Positions 27,551 through 36,413 of a stretch of 64,000 nt of DNA are shown one piece after another. The notes under the pieces are model-generated. The model was not told the DNA's origin, did no database searches, and saw only the letters and a program-made list of their open reading frames with translations. Numbering within the stretch: the first letter of the stretch is position 1; every line of letters starts with the position of its first letter. The DNA comes from Cellvibrio sp. UBA7671 (GTDB lineage: Bacteria > Pseudomonadota > Gammaproteobacteria > Pseudomonadales > Cellvibrionaceae): contig DLHJ01000019.1 of the NCBI GenBank assembly GCA_002483145.1, positions 124,001-188,000 on the forward strand, in the 5' to 3' direction. A program made the position numbers and the translations under genes.

Positions 27551-29410
27551 TTAACCCACGATTGCGCTGGCGATTTGATAAGTCGCCCAAGCAGCAAAAT
27601 AAGCCAATGCAAATAAATAGATGGTGAAGAAGGTGGTTGCTTTGATGGAGTTGGTTTCGCGCTTTACCACTGCGATGGTGGAAATACATTGGGGCGCATA
27701 TACAAACCACGCGAGGTACGCATAGGCAACCGGCAGTGACCAACTTGCAGCGAGCGCAGAGCCGAGTGCGACATCAATCGATTCTTCACCTACCGCATAA
27801 ACGGTTGCCAGTGCACTTACGGCAACTTCGCGCGCGCCCATGGCAGGGATCAGCGCAATACACATCTGCCAGTTAAAGCCGAGTGGGGCAAACAGTGGTT
27901 GCATAAAGTGGCCGAGTTGACCGGCGAAGCTGTAGTCGATTGCGGGTAGCGTTGCATCGGCCGGTGCGCCGGGAAAGGTCGCCAAAAACCAGAGCACAAT
28001 CGAGAGCGCGAGAATGATGGTGCCCACGCGGCGAATAAAAATCCACGCGCGTTCACGCAAGCCCATCAGTAGGTGATAGGCCATCGGCCAGCGGTAAGTG
28101 GGTAATTCGAGCAGCAGCGGAAATTCTTCGCGGCCGCTGGCGCGGCGGCGCATTATCCACGCGATCAATGCGGCGCTGGCGACACCCGCGAAATAGAGCG
28201 CAAACAGGGTAAGGCCTTGCAGATTAAAAAAGCCCCATACGGTTTGCTCGGGAATAAACGCGGCGATGATCAATGCATAAACCGGCAAGCGCGCCGAGCA
28301 GGTCATCAGTGGTGCAACCATGATAGTGATAAAACGCTCGCGTGGATCAGCGATAGTGCGGGTCGCCATAATGCCCGGCACTGCGCAGGCGAAGCTGGAT
28401 AAAAGCGGGATGAACGAGCGGCCGGATAAACCCAAACCGCGCATTGGGCGATCGAGCAAAAACGCGGCGCGCGTGAGGTAGCCGGTGTCTTCCAGCACAA
28501 GAATAAAAAAGAAGAGGATGATAATTTGCGGCAGGAATACCAGTACTCCGCCAACCCCAGCGATAAGTCCATCGACAATAAAGTCTTTGAGAACGCCATC
28601 AGGTAAAACCGCGCCGACTAATCCCCCAAGTCCGCTGAAGCCCGCATCAATTAAATCCACCACGGGCGATGCCCAGGCAAATACCGCTTGGAATATCACT
28701 AATAAAATGCTGAACAGCACCACCAAACCGAGTAGTGGATGCATTACCAGCGAGTCCAGACGATCCTGCCAGCGTGGCAAATGCGCCGGTTGGATCACGT
28801 GTTGGCTGATGATGCTTTCGATTTCGGCGTAGAGCGCCTCTACCGATTCCTGACGGTCGCTGAGCGCGAGTACTTGCTCGCCTGCGGGTGTTGCTGGTTG
28901 TTGCGCGTAGCCATCCAGCACCTTCCGCAGCTCAGCTACACCTTGGCTGTTAACTGCGACGGTTTCGATAATGGGGATGCCGATAGCTTGAGCGAGGGCA
29001 GCAGTATTGATGCTAATGCCACGGCGCTTGGCTTCATCCATCTGGTTGAGCGCCAGAATCATCGGGCGGTTCAGGCTTTTGAGTTCCATCACCAAACGCA
29101 AACCCAAACGAAGGTTGCAGGCATCGATCACGGCGATCAGTAAGTCCGGGCGGCGTTCACCGGGGAGTTGCCCGAGGATTACATCGCGCGCGACCTGCTC
29201 ATCGGGCGAAGTTACAAACAAGCTGTAGGTGCCAGGTAAGTCCAGCAGTTCGGCGGGTTTGGCCAAACCGGTCACCATACCGGAGCGGCGCTCAACGGTA
29301 ACGCCAGGGTAGTTGGCAACCTTGGCGCGCGCGCCAGTCAGACGATTAAATAAAGAGGTTTTGCCGCAATTGGGGTTGCCAATCAAGGCGAAGCGAATGG
29401 GGGTGGACAT
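27551..29410 (-). CDS. feoB: Ferrous iron transporter B
   Basis: 619 residues, on the short side compared with E. coli FeoB (773), as in many gammaproteobacteria. The N-terminal G-domain has G1 GNPNCGKTS, G3 DLPGTYS and G4 NQMD; a guanine-dissociation-inhibitor-like helical linker follows; then two gate domains with the conserved LSSFACAVPGIMATR and MGAREVAVSAL core. It imports Fe(II) across the inner membrane. feoA lies 12 nt upstream, the Cys-rich gene 20 nt downstream. Confidence 0.96.
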   Translation of the reverse strand: MSTPIRFALIGNPNCGKTSLFNRLTGARAKVANYPGVTVERRSGMVTGLAKPAELLDLPGTYSLFVTSPDEQVARDVILGQLPGERRPDLLIAVIDACNLRLGLRLVMELKSLNRPMILALNQMDEAKRRGISINTAALAQAIGIPIIETVAVNSQGVAELRKVLDGYAQQPATPAGEQVLALSDRQESVEALYAEIESIISQHVIQPAHLPRWQDRLDSLVMHPLLGLVVLFSILLVIFQAVFAWASPVVDLIDAGFSGLGGLVGAVLPDGVLKDFIVDGLIAGVGGVLVFLPQIIILFFFILVLEDTGYLTRAAFLLDRPMRGLGLSGRSFIPLLSSFACAVPGIMATRTIADPRERFITIMVAPLMTCSARLPVYALIIAAFIPEQTVWGFFNLQGLTLFALYFAGVASAALIAWIMRRRASGREEFPLLLELPTYRWPMAYHLLMGLRERAWIFIRRVGTIILALSIVLWFLATFPGAPADATLPAIDYSFAGQLGHFMQPLFAPLGFNWQMCIALIPAMGAREVAVSALATVYAVGEESIDVALGSALAASWSLPVAYAYLAWFVYAPQCISTIAVVKRETNSIKATTFFTIYLFALAYFAAWATYQIASAIVG

Positions 29411-29422
29411 GTTGCTACCTGG

Positions 29423-29725
29423 TTAAAGGCTGGGATTGTCGATTGGCTCGACACAAATTTTGGCGGCTTCAGCGCGACGCAAGGCGAATTTGGTGCCGTT
29501 GACTTGTACAGCGAGTGGATCAGAGCCCAACAGGCCAAAGCCGATGACTTTTAAAGGGGCACCGGGCAAAAAGCCCAGCTCTTTCAAGCGCAGGCTGACA
29601 CGCTCATCCTGGGTGCCGAACAGTGGCTGCTCGATCAAACCAGTGACGCGCACTGTCGCGCCTTTGCGGCATTGATCCAGACGGAGTGTAGCGGGCAGCG
29701 TATTGGCAAACACGGCAGTATTCAT
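29423..29725 (-). CDS. feoA: Ferrous iron transport protein A
   Basis: 100 residues from the ATG at 29725; an upstream extension to 29788 runs through the operator and is not used. An SH3-like FeoA domain: LDQCRKGATVRVTGL, RLKELGFLPGAPLKVIG (the conserved LxELGFxPG motif), and FALRRAEAAKICVE. FeoA is a cytoplasmic partner needed by FeoB. First gene of feoA-feoB-Cys-rich; a Fur-box candidate lies 24 bases upstream. Confidence 0.93.
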   Translation of the reverse strand: MNTAVFANTLPATLRLDQCRKGATVRVTGLIEQPLFGTQDERVSLRLKELGFLPGAPLKVIGFGLLGSDPLAVQVNGTKFALRRAEAAKICVEPIDNPSL

Positions 29726-29748
29726 AGTAAACACATCTTGAATGTAAA

Positions 29749-29763
29749 TGAGAGTGATTATTA
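29749..29763 (-). promoter_or_regulatory. Candidate Fur box upstream of feoA
   Basis: TGAGAGTGATTATTA at 29749-29763 matches the 7-1-7 Fur consensus TGATAATNATTATCA at 11 of 14 fixed positions. It sits 24 bases before the feoA start, where Fur-Fe would block transcription. Confidence 0.55.
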
Positions 29764-29834
29764 GGAAGGATACTGTATTTGCCTCCAAGCCGCAATTTGC
29801 GCTTGGTGGTTTTGTGTACTTTCTTTGTGCTTGC

Positions 29835-32231
29835 CTAGCGATTCTCCAGCCGGTTGTAGTCCAGCAGAGCTGCCTCCTCCGGTTCGCTCAGGTGGTAAAG
29901 CTGGTGGACTTTATCGCTAAACGCCCAGAATTGCGGATTGCTGCGGCGTACAGCGTATTTGTCTTTTAATGCGCGATAGCTTTCTTCGGAGTCGAGTTGT
30001 TGAAATTGGGTAATAAATGCGTCGATTTCGGTTTCTTTAATCCGCAAAAAGCTATTGGGGTAGGCGCCAATAATACCGCGAGTGATAGTGAGGTTGTCCT
30101 CCGCGGGAATGCGTCGTTTGTCCTCGCCAAACAGTGACGACAAGTTGGAGTAGGCACTGTTTTGTACCAGCGTAAATAAACCCACATTCGGAATGTGAAT
30201 GACAGTGGTCTGGGGTAAAAAACTGATTGCAGTTCCGCGTATGCTCTGTAGTTTTTCGTAGAGCGCCAGTTTGCTGGCAGGCAACTTTTTCGTGCTGATA
30301 TTGTGATGCGACTGACTTGCCTGACCCAAGTAAGCTCGCAGTTTTTGGTATAGCTCCTGTTGCGGATTATTGGTGAGGTAGCGGATATTGTTCGGTGCAT
30401 CCACTTGCTTGATGTACAAATCCACATAGGTTTGCAAATGGGATTCGGCGTCGCGGTACCAGTAATTCATCAGCGGTTGTTGATCTTTTTCCGGCAGCAT
30501 CCCCACAAAATTCATTTCACCTTCAATGCGTAAAAAATCCATATACAAGCGGCTTAACAACTGATGCGATACGTTGCCATACACGTCAAACCCCGCCACT
30601 AATAAATAGTGAATGCGTTCCAGTAGCGGGTAGCCTATTATCCAAGCCGTTTTCGGCGCTTTGCCAATCATTCCTTTATGCACACTCGCACTGTCGCTGT
30701 GGCGAAAAATTGTCAGCGCCGCATTAGGGTTTTTACCCTTGCCACCATCCCAAATTTCGTTCAACTCCAATCCGCCTTCAGCAGCAATTTTTTTACTCAC
30801 AAACGCCGCTTTAGCTGCGAGATATTCTTTTTGCAATTCTGAGTATTTTAGCCAGTTGCTCATCGGTAGTAGAGTGTTGCCCGCTTCGGCGGGGAGCCGC
30901 AGGTGTTTGCTATTTTCCGCAAGGAACTTTGCATTGCCTTCGGTACTTTGATTTTCCGGTGCAAAAAAGAAAACCCAGAAATGATCCTGAATGACATTGA
31001 GCGCAACCTGCCCGCGACACACTGGGCCTTTAATAAAATTCATGATGGTGAATTGCGCTTCATCGAGCATAAAACGGTAGCGCGCGTTAATCGGTAGTTC
31101 GGCAAAAGTGACAAACGGGTTGGCCGATATATCTGGTGCATATTCGGGTAAGGTGGATACCTCGTATGCGAAAGCAGGATCAGACGAGAGAAATAGTTGC
31201 TGCCATTTTTTCATGCGCGCGGGCGTGAGCGAATAAGACATATGGGTTTTGGCTATCACACTCGATGGGTCTTGCCACAGGCGGTAGTAGACGCGGCTCA
31301 CACCTGGGTCATCAAATGGGCGAGCCGTGCTGATTCTCGCTAATGGTTTTCCTGGCGGTGTGCTGGAGCGCACCAGCCGAAAATAGAGGTGAGGTGATTC
31401 GGAAAAAAATATCTGCGCTAAAAATACATGTTCATAAATATAGCGGCTGACGAGTTGCTGTTTAAGGCTGCCAGCATTAAAAAATGTTTCCCACTCTTCA
31501 ACCTGTTTTTGTACCACTGCGGGTATCGCTGTTGCAGTGCCCACGGCAGCGCCTTGAGCCAGCCACTCCATAGTGGTGTTGTGCTCGCTGCTACTTAGCC
31601 CCGGCAAGCCATAAGGCATGCCCCAGAGTGGTTTGCTTTCAGTAAAGCTGGCGAGACTTTCTATCGGGGCGCAGTGATGCGCGTGGTCGATATTAAAATC
31701 AAAGCTTGCCGGCAGGATTGTCGTGGCTGGAAGTGGATGCGCTTTTTTTAACTCCAGCATTTGCGCCATCACCCCCGCATTAATATTCGCGGCGGGGATG
31801 TTTTTACGTTCATTCAAAACCGGATGAAATCCTTTGTCGCGCCACTGTGCTGTAGTGTTGGCATCTTCAAACAAGCGCGTGAGCGATGCGCCGAGTAGTC
31901 GCGTACCGTCGTAAACCTTGCTCGGGTTGGCTCCGCGCAGCAGCCCTTCATATGCTTCAAGCTTGAGTTGGCAGGGCGCATCGTAGCAACCGTGGCAAAC
32001 AACACAGCGCTGCTCAATAATCGGTTTGGTATCTTTGTAATAGGTTAATGTTGCCCGAGGCAGGGTATCGGTAATTTCGCGCGGCGTGGCTTTGCCGTAG
32101 CGCCGATCCCATTGCGAGCTTGTGATGCTTGTGCAGCCAAGAGTAACAAGTAGCATCAGTCCGAGAGAGCTGCGTGTTAAATACTTGAGTGGTTGGATAA
32201 GCGTGATGAGCAGAGAGTGCTGACGAAGCAT
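29835..32231 (-). CDS. cti: Fatty acid cis/trans isomerase
   Basis: 798 residues. The N-terminus has a lipobox-like signal (LVTLGC) and is exported. A c-type heme motif CVVCH lies near residue 75, followed by GCYDAPCQLKLEAYEGLLRGA. Cti from Pseudomonas converts cis- to trans-unsaturated fatty acids in place, stiffening the membrane under solvent or heat stress; it is periplasmic and heme-containing. Length and the segments ERIHYLLVAGFDVYGN and LSRLYMDFLRIEGE fit the family. Gene stands alone; it is upstream of feoA on the same strand, but the feo operator in between argues for separate control. Confidence 0.93.
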   Translation of the reverse strand: MLRQHSLLITLIQPLKYLTRSSLGLMLLVTLGCTSITSSQWDRRYGKATPREITDTLPRATLTYYKDTKPIIEQRCVVCHGCYDAPCQLKLEAYEGLLRGANPSKVYDGTRLLGASLTRLFEDANTTAQWRDKGFHPVLNERKNIPAANINAGVMAQMLELKKAHPLPATTILPASFDFNIDHAHHCAPIESLASFTESKPLWGMPYGLPGLSSSEHNTTMEWLAQGAAVGTATAIPAVVQKQVEEWETFFNAGSLKQQLVSRYIYEHVFLAQIFFSESPHLYFRLVRSSTPPGKPLARISTARPFDDPGVSRVYYRLWQDPSSVIAKTHMSYSLTPARMKKWQQLFLSSDPAFAYEVSTLPEYAPDISANPFVTFAELPINARYRFMLDEAQFTIMNFIKGPVCRGQVALNVIQDHFWVFFFAPENQSTEGNAKFLAENSKHLRLPAEAGNTLLPMSNWLKYSELQKEYLAAKAAFVSKKIAAEGGLELNEIWDGGKGKNPNAALTIFRHSDSASVHKGMIGKAPKTAWIIGYPLLERIHYLLVAGFDVYGNVSHQLLSRLYMDFLRIEGEMNFVGMLPEKDQQPLMNYWYRDAESHLQTYVDLYIKQVDAPNNIRYLTNNPQQELYQKLRAYLGQASQSHHNISTKKLPASKLALYEKLQSIRGTAISFLPQTTVIHIPNVGLFTLVQNSAYSNLSSLFGEDKRRIPAEDNLTITRGIIGAYPNSFLRIKETEIDAFITQFQQLDSEESYRALKDKYAVRRSNPQFWAFSDKVHQLYHLSEPEEAALLDYNRLENR

Positions 32232-32403
32232 AATTGTCCCTGGATTGACTGCACATGAGTTTCCCAGTCTAGCTCGCGGTAATAAATTGGGGAACTGGCA
32301 CCGGTCAAGGCTGTCCCCCTATAGAGGATTAGGCCATAATCCTGCTGTCTGTTAACTATTAACAACAGTTGCCATAAAAAATCGCCACATAAAGGGTATT
32401 GCT

Positions 32404-33243
32404 ATGAGTGATGACTACCAACCGCGCAAAAATTCATCCACCACTATGATTGTTATTGTGGTGTTGGCATTGATTGCTGCTGCGGCTGCTTTCTTCTTTT
32501 TACGCGACGATGCCCCAATCGCATCACAAACGGTTACCACGCCAGTAGCGGTTGCCCCACAAGCGGTGGCTATCAGCAGCGCAGCTGCAGCGCCCATTGT
32601 TGAGTACGAACCACCGCAGCCGGTGATTGAGGTGGAGCCGCTGCCGGGCTTAAATGACAGCGACGCCAGCATAATTGCCGCATTGCAGCAATTGCGTGGC
32701 GAAGGTCTGTTGCAATTATTGGTACCGCAAGAAGTGCTGCGTAAATTTGTGCTGGCGGTAAATAATGTGGCTGAAGGTAAGGTTATCCATGAATACCGCC
32801 CGGTAGTATCGCCACCACCACCCTTTATTGCAGACACTTTTTCGGTGATGGTCGAAGGTACCGCAGTTGACCAGGAACGTGTTTCCCCCAACAACTTCCA
32901 GCGTTACGAACCCTATGTCACCACCTTAGCCTTAATCGATAGCGACGCAGCTGTTGCTGTGTATCGCCGCTTTTACCCACTGTTAGAGGAAGCATTTCGC
33001 GAATTGGGTTTGAAAAAGCCTAATTTTCACAGCGTGATGATTGCGGCCATCGATAACATCCTCGCCGCTCCCGATGTACAGGGCGATTTGTTGTTAGTGC
33101 GCCCCAAAGTGTTTTACCAATTCGCTGATCCTGCGCTTGAAACTATGCCTCAAACGCACAAATTAATGCTGCGCATGGGCCCCGAAAACGCGCGCAGTGT
33201 GAAGGCCAGCTTGCGCCAATTGCGGGCTCGTTTAGTGAACTAA
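32404..33243 (+). CDS. DUF3014 domain protein
   Basis: 279 residues. A short cytoplasmic N-terminus, one membrane helix (about 14-35, MIVIVVLALIAAAAAFFFL), a Pro/Ala/Val-rich linker, then the DUF3014 domain (about 80-275; LPGLNDSD, LVPQEVLRKFVLAVNNVAEG, YRPVVSPPPPF). The anchor makes it a periplasmic inner-membrane protein. The function is unknown. A terminator follows. Confidence 0.85.
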   Translation: MSDDYQPRKNSSTTMIVIVVLALIAAAAAFFFLRDDAPIASQTVTTPVAVAPQAVAISSAAAAPIVEYEPPQPVIEVEPLPGLNDSDASIIAALQQLRGEGLLQLLVPQEVLRKFVLAVNNVAEGKVIHEYRPVVSPPPPFIADTFSVMVEGTAVDQERVSPNNFQRYEPYVTTLALIDSDAAVAVYRRFYPLLEEAFRELGLKKPNFHSVMIAAIDNILAAPDVQGDLLLVRPKVFYQFADPALETMPQTHKLMLRMGPENARSVKASLRQLRARLVN

Positions 33244-33286
33244 TGGTTCATGTTTGTGCATTATTGATTTCTGCTCCCTCCACTAT

Positions 33287-33313
33287 AAAAAGCCGCATTG
33301 AGCGGCTTTTTTA
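33287..33313 (+). terminator. Intrinsic terminator after the DUF3014 gene
   Basis: AAAAGCCGC (33288-33296) pairs with GCGGCTTTT (33302-33310), loop of 5, followed by more T. Confidence 0.85.
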
Positions 33314-33487
33314 TTGTCTGCAATTTCGAGTGTGTATTTTCGTAATAACTTTGCTTTAACCGAGAAAAATATATTTTTGATCCTTTCTGTCGCCTAAATT
33401 ATCTAATTGGCTGATTTGTAACAAATTTATTGAGAAATCCCCCTGTTTTCCGTCGGCAACAGAACTTTACATTGCCTTACAAAGATG

Positions 33488-33537
33488 TTGACAACGTTGT
33501 CCTGCGGGGATAGTGTTGGCTCATCGACAACGTTGTC
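33488..33537 (+). promoter_or_regulatory. TonB-receptor promoter with two LacI-type operators
   Basis: A TTGACA -35 (33488-33493) is followed after 17 bases by a weak -10 (TAGTGT, 33511-33516). Palindrome GACAACGTTGTC occurs at 33490-33501, overlapping the -35, and again at 33526-33537, just downstream of the start point, 36 bases centre to centre. The same palindrome lies in the nagK promoter. The LacI-family regulator at 44.7-45.8 kb is the likely ligand-controlled repressor. Confidence 0.75.
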
Positions 33538-33610
33538 TTGTGTCCCCAGTTGTTGAAAAGTTAGTTCATTATTAAATACACACAAATTGCCAAGTCACGG
33601 GAGAATAACC

Positions 33611-36319
33611 ATGCGTAACAAGTTAAGTGATGCGATCAAACTGGCCAATAAGAGTGCACTGATGCTCGGTTCAGTAGCAGCTGTCGCCATGATGGGTTTT
33701 GTTGGTACTGCACATGCACAAGATGCAGGCGCAGAGCCAGAAGAAGTGTTGGTAACCGGTATTCGTGGTGCATTGAAAAATGCAGTTGATATCAAACGTA
33801 ACTCTACCGCTGTTGTAGATGCTGTTTCAGCTGAAGATGTGGGCAAGTTCCCTGATTCTGACATAGGCGAGTCACTTGGCCGCGTCCCAGGTGTAACTGT
33901 TGGCCGTGCATTTGGCCAAGGTGCATCAGTATCTATTCGTGGTGCCGCACCACAAATGACGTTGACCCAATTAAATGGTCAGAACGTTGCTTCTACTGGT
34001 TGGTATGATCAACAAGCTATCGATCGTAGCTTCAACTACTCATTGCTTCCATCACAATTGGTGGATGGCATGGAAGTTTACAAATCATCGCGAGCTGATC
34101 TTAATGAAGGGGGCATCGGTGGTACCGTTGTCGTTAAAACTCGCAAACCATTGGATATGGAGGCCAACACTGTCTATGTGGGTGCTAAGGCACGCACTGG
34201 CACTATTAGCGATGAAATCTCTCCAGAAGTATCTGGTTTGTATAGCTGGAAAAATGATTCAGAATCTTTTGGTATTTTGGTTGCTGGAGCAACTGAAGAA
34301 TTCGACTACGTACGTCGTGGTACCGAAGCAGATTACCGTTGGTGGGATGACGTTTCTCCAACCACTTTCATCCAGGAGCGTGAACGTACCGCATTGGATG
34401 TAACTACACAGTGGGCTCCCACAGACGAATTGACCTTTGGATTGCACTATTTGTCTTTGGATCTCAAGGCAAACAATACTAATACCAGTACTTATATTTT
34501 TTCTGGTTTGGATCAGTCTGCTGCTAACTACACTTGCTCGGAAAAAAATGCGGCTGGTGTATGTACAGTGAGTACGACCAAAAAACCTGTTCGCGGTAAC
34601 TTAACTGCTGGTTGGGCGAGTGGCGCATTGGGAACCGAGACCTTCAACCAAACTTGGGGTCGTGTTGCGAGCATGGACTCTGAAACCTTTGATTTGAATG
34701 CTGAATACGCTGCTGATTCATTCAAAGTAACCGCTAGCGCAGGTAGTACCAAAGCTGGTGGCGGTACTGACTTAACGACCAATTTTTCGCACTTTGCTAG
34801 CCTGGGTGACTACAACATGGCGTTGTGGGCAGGTAGCATCGATGCCTCCGGTAAGAAAATTAAGATCAATGCTACATCTGATCTGAACATGACTTTGGCC
34901 AACTACCGTGACAAATCTGCTGCAGAAGCCTGGGCTGTAAAAAGAGGTCCAAACTCAGACGAAGAGAGCTATGCACAAGTTGACTTCGAATTTGATCTGG
35001 GCCTTGGTGCCATCAAGTCGTTCAAAACCGGTGTCCGTACTACCGACCACGATGTAGAGAAATCTTCTGATGCGGCGGTGTTTGGTAATGCAACTCCTCA
35101 AACTCTAAACGATACTTCTATGTTCTATCGCGGCACCTTTGAAGTGGGTTCACATGGTTTCAAAGCGCCAAAACCTGTACTGGGTGCAATGGTTAAAGCA
35201 ACCTTGGCAGATGTAACTGGCTGGAAAGAAGAGCGTGCTGGCTACGCTGCGCTGAATGAACAAAATGATGCGCTGTACGGTATGTTTACTTTTGAAGCTG
35301 ATGCCGTTAAAGGTGACTTTGGATTGCGTTATATCAGCAGTGATATAACTGGTACGTCATATGCGTTGGATGGTACTCCGCTGGCTGCTGGCGATCTAGG
35401 TCAAAATCTCTATTACAGCACCAACAAAACATCTGTTGGTGAAGATTATGATGATGTGTTGCCAAGCTTGAACGTAACCTTTGATCTGACTGATGACTTG
35501 GTGTTGCGTACTACCGCTTCACAGGCAATCAGCCGTGCAAATTACAACGATATGTTCACCAATGCGAGCCAAACTGGTTATCAGGATGGCATTCCAGGTA
35601 ACGAACGTCTGACCACAGGTAATGTTGGTTTAAAACCAATGAAAGCTTCTCAGGCGGATCTTGGTGTGGAGTACTACTACGGTGACGGTAACATGTTGTC
35701 TGCGACTTATTTCGTTAAGTCAATCAATAACTTTGTTACTAGTGATATTGAAATCAATAGATCTGTTGGTTTGGTGAGTCCTGATAGTAAAGTGGACAAC
35801 TGGGAAGTAGTTACCCTTAAGAACTCTGGTGGCGGTGAAATTGATGGTATAGAGCTGCAGTTGACCCATGCGTTTGATAATGGCTTCGGTATGGCTGCAA
35901 GCTACACTTACGTAAATGCTAATGCGCCACTGGAAAGTTATACGGATCGTCTTGGCGTATTCACTGAATCTTCTAAAGACAGTGTGAACTTGGTTGGTTA
36001 CTGGGAAAACGATGTGTACTCGGCGCGTGCTGCTTATAACTGGCGTTCAGAGTATATGATTCGTGAAACTGGTTACTATGGCAACCGTATGCATGATGAC
36101 TTCGGTTCACTGGATTTGAGCTTGGGCTGGAATGTATCTGATAGCATCAGTGTGAGTTTTGAGGCTACCAACATTCTTGAAGAAGATGATGTTCAGTATG
36201 GTGGAGCCGAATTTTGGGCCGCAGATTCTGGCACCAAGCGCCCGCTGTTGGAAGGCTTCCCGGCTTGGTCATTTGAAGGTGAAGCAACTTATATGTTGGG
36301 TGTAAGCTTCAAGCTATAA
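33611..36319 (+). CDS. TonB-dependent receptor, probably for GlcNAc or chitooligosaccharides
   Basis: 902 residues from the ATG at 33611 (GGGAGAATAACC upstream). Long signal peptide (to about residue 37, GTAHA-QD), TonB box EEVLVTG, then a plug domain (SIGESLGRVPGVTVGR-like segment with VSIRGAAPQ and the GGIGGTVVVKTRKP strand) and a 22-strand barrel (about 180-902). It belongs to the carbohydrate-type TonB receptors of Caulobacter, Xanthomonas and Cellvibrio. Shared operators with the nag operon indicate that it takes GlcNAc-containing sugars across the outer membrane. Energy comes from TonB-ExbB-ExbD, encoded elsewhere. A perfect terminator ends it. Confidence 0.9.
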   Translation: MRNKLSDAIKLANKSALMLGSVAAVAMMGFVGTAHAQDAGAEPEEVLVTGIRGALKNAVDIKRNSTAVVDAVSAEDVGKFPDSDIGESLGRVPGVTVGRAFGQGASVSIRGAAPQMTLTQLNGQNVASTGWYDQQAIDRSFNYSLLPSQLVDGMEVYKSSRADLNEGGIGGTVVVKTRKPLDMEANTVYVGAKARTGTISDEISPEVSGLYSWKNDSESFGILVAGATEEFDYVRRGTEADYRWWDDVSPTTFIQERERTALDVTTQWAPTDELTFGLHYLSLDLKANNTNTSTYIFSGLDQSAANYTCSEKNAAGVCTVSTTKKPVRGNLTAGWASGALGTETFNQTWGRVASMDSETFDLNAEYAADSFKVTASAGSTKAGGGTDLTTNFSHFASLGDYNMALWAGSIDASGKKIKINATSDLNMTLANYRDKSAAEAWAVKRGPNSDEESYAQVDFEFDLGLGAIKSFKTGVRTTDHDVEKSSDAAVFGNATPQTLNDTSMFYRGTFEVGSHGFKAPKPVLGAMVKATLADVTGWKEERAGYAALNEQNDALYGMFTFEADAVKGDFGLRYISSDITGTSYALDGTPLAAGDLGQNLYYSTNKTSVGEDYDDVLPSLNVTFDLTDDLVLRTTASQAISRANYNDMFTNASQTGYQDGIPGNERLTTGNVGLKPMKASQADLGVEYYYGDGNMLSATYFVKSINNFVTSDIEINRSVGLVSPDSKVDNWEVVTLKNSGGGEIDGIELQLTHAFDNGFGMAASYTYVNANAPLESYTDRLGVFTESSKDSVNLVGYWENDVYSARAAYNWRSEYMIRETGYYGNRMHDDFGSLDLSLGWNVSDSISVSFEATNILEEDDVQYGGAEFWAADSGTKRPLLEGFPAWSFEGEATYMLGVSFKL

Positions 36320-36341
36320 GTGCTAATTAGCTGAGTAGTTC

Positions 36342-36371
36342 AAAAAAGCCCAGCTTAAGCTGGGCTTTTTT
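36342..36371 (+). terminator. Perfect palindromic terminator after the TonB receptor gene
   Basis: A 15-bp arm (AAAAAAGCCCAGCTT, 36342-36356) is immediately followed by its full complement (36357-36371), then GTTT. It lies between the receptor and halogenase genes, which are 94 nt apart. Confidence 0.9.
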
Positions 36372-36413
36372 GTTTAAAAATAATGGGTACAATTTTTATT
36401 TGGTAAGCCAGTG

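Noticed and set aside
29785-29806. Imperfect hairpin between cti and feoA as a terminator
   Set aside because: Contains a bulge and no T run on the relevant strand; not strong enough to list.
33499-33510. GTCCTGCGGGG shared with the nag leader hairpin at 39068-39078
   Set aside because: An 11-base match between two places in 64 kb is expected by chance many times; only the 12-bp palindromes with conserved promoter placement are meaningful.
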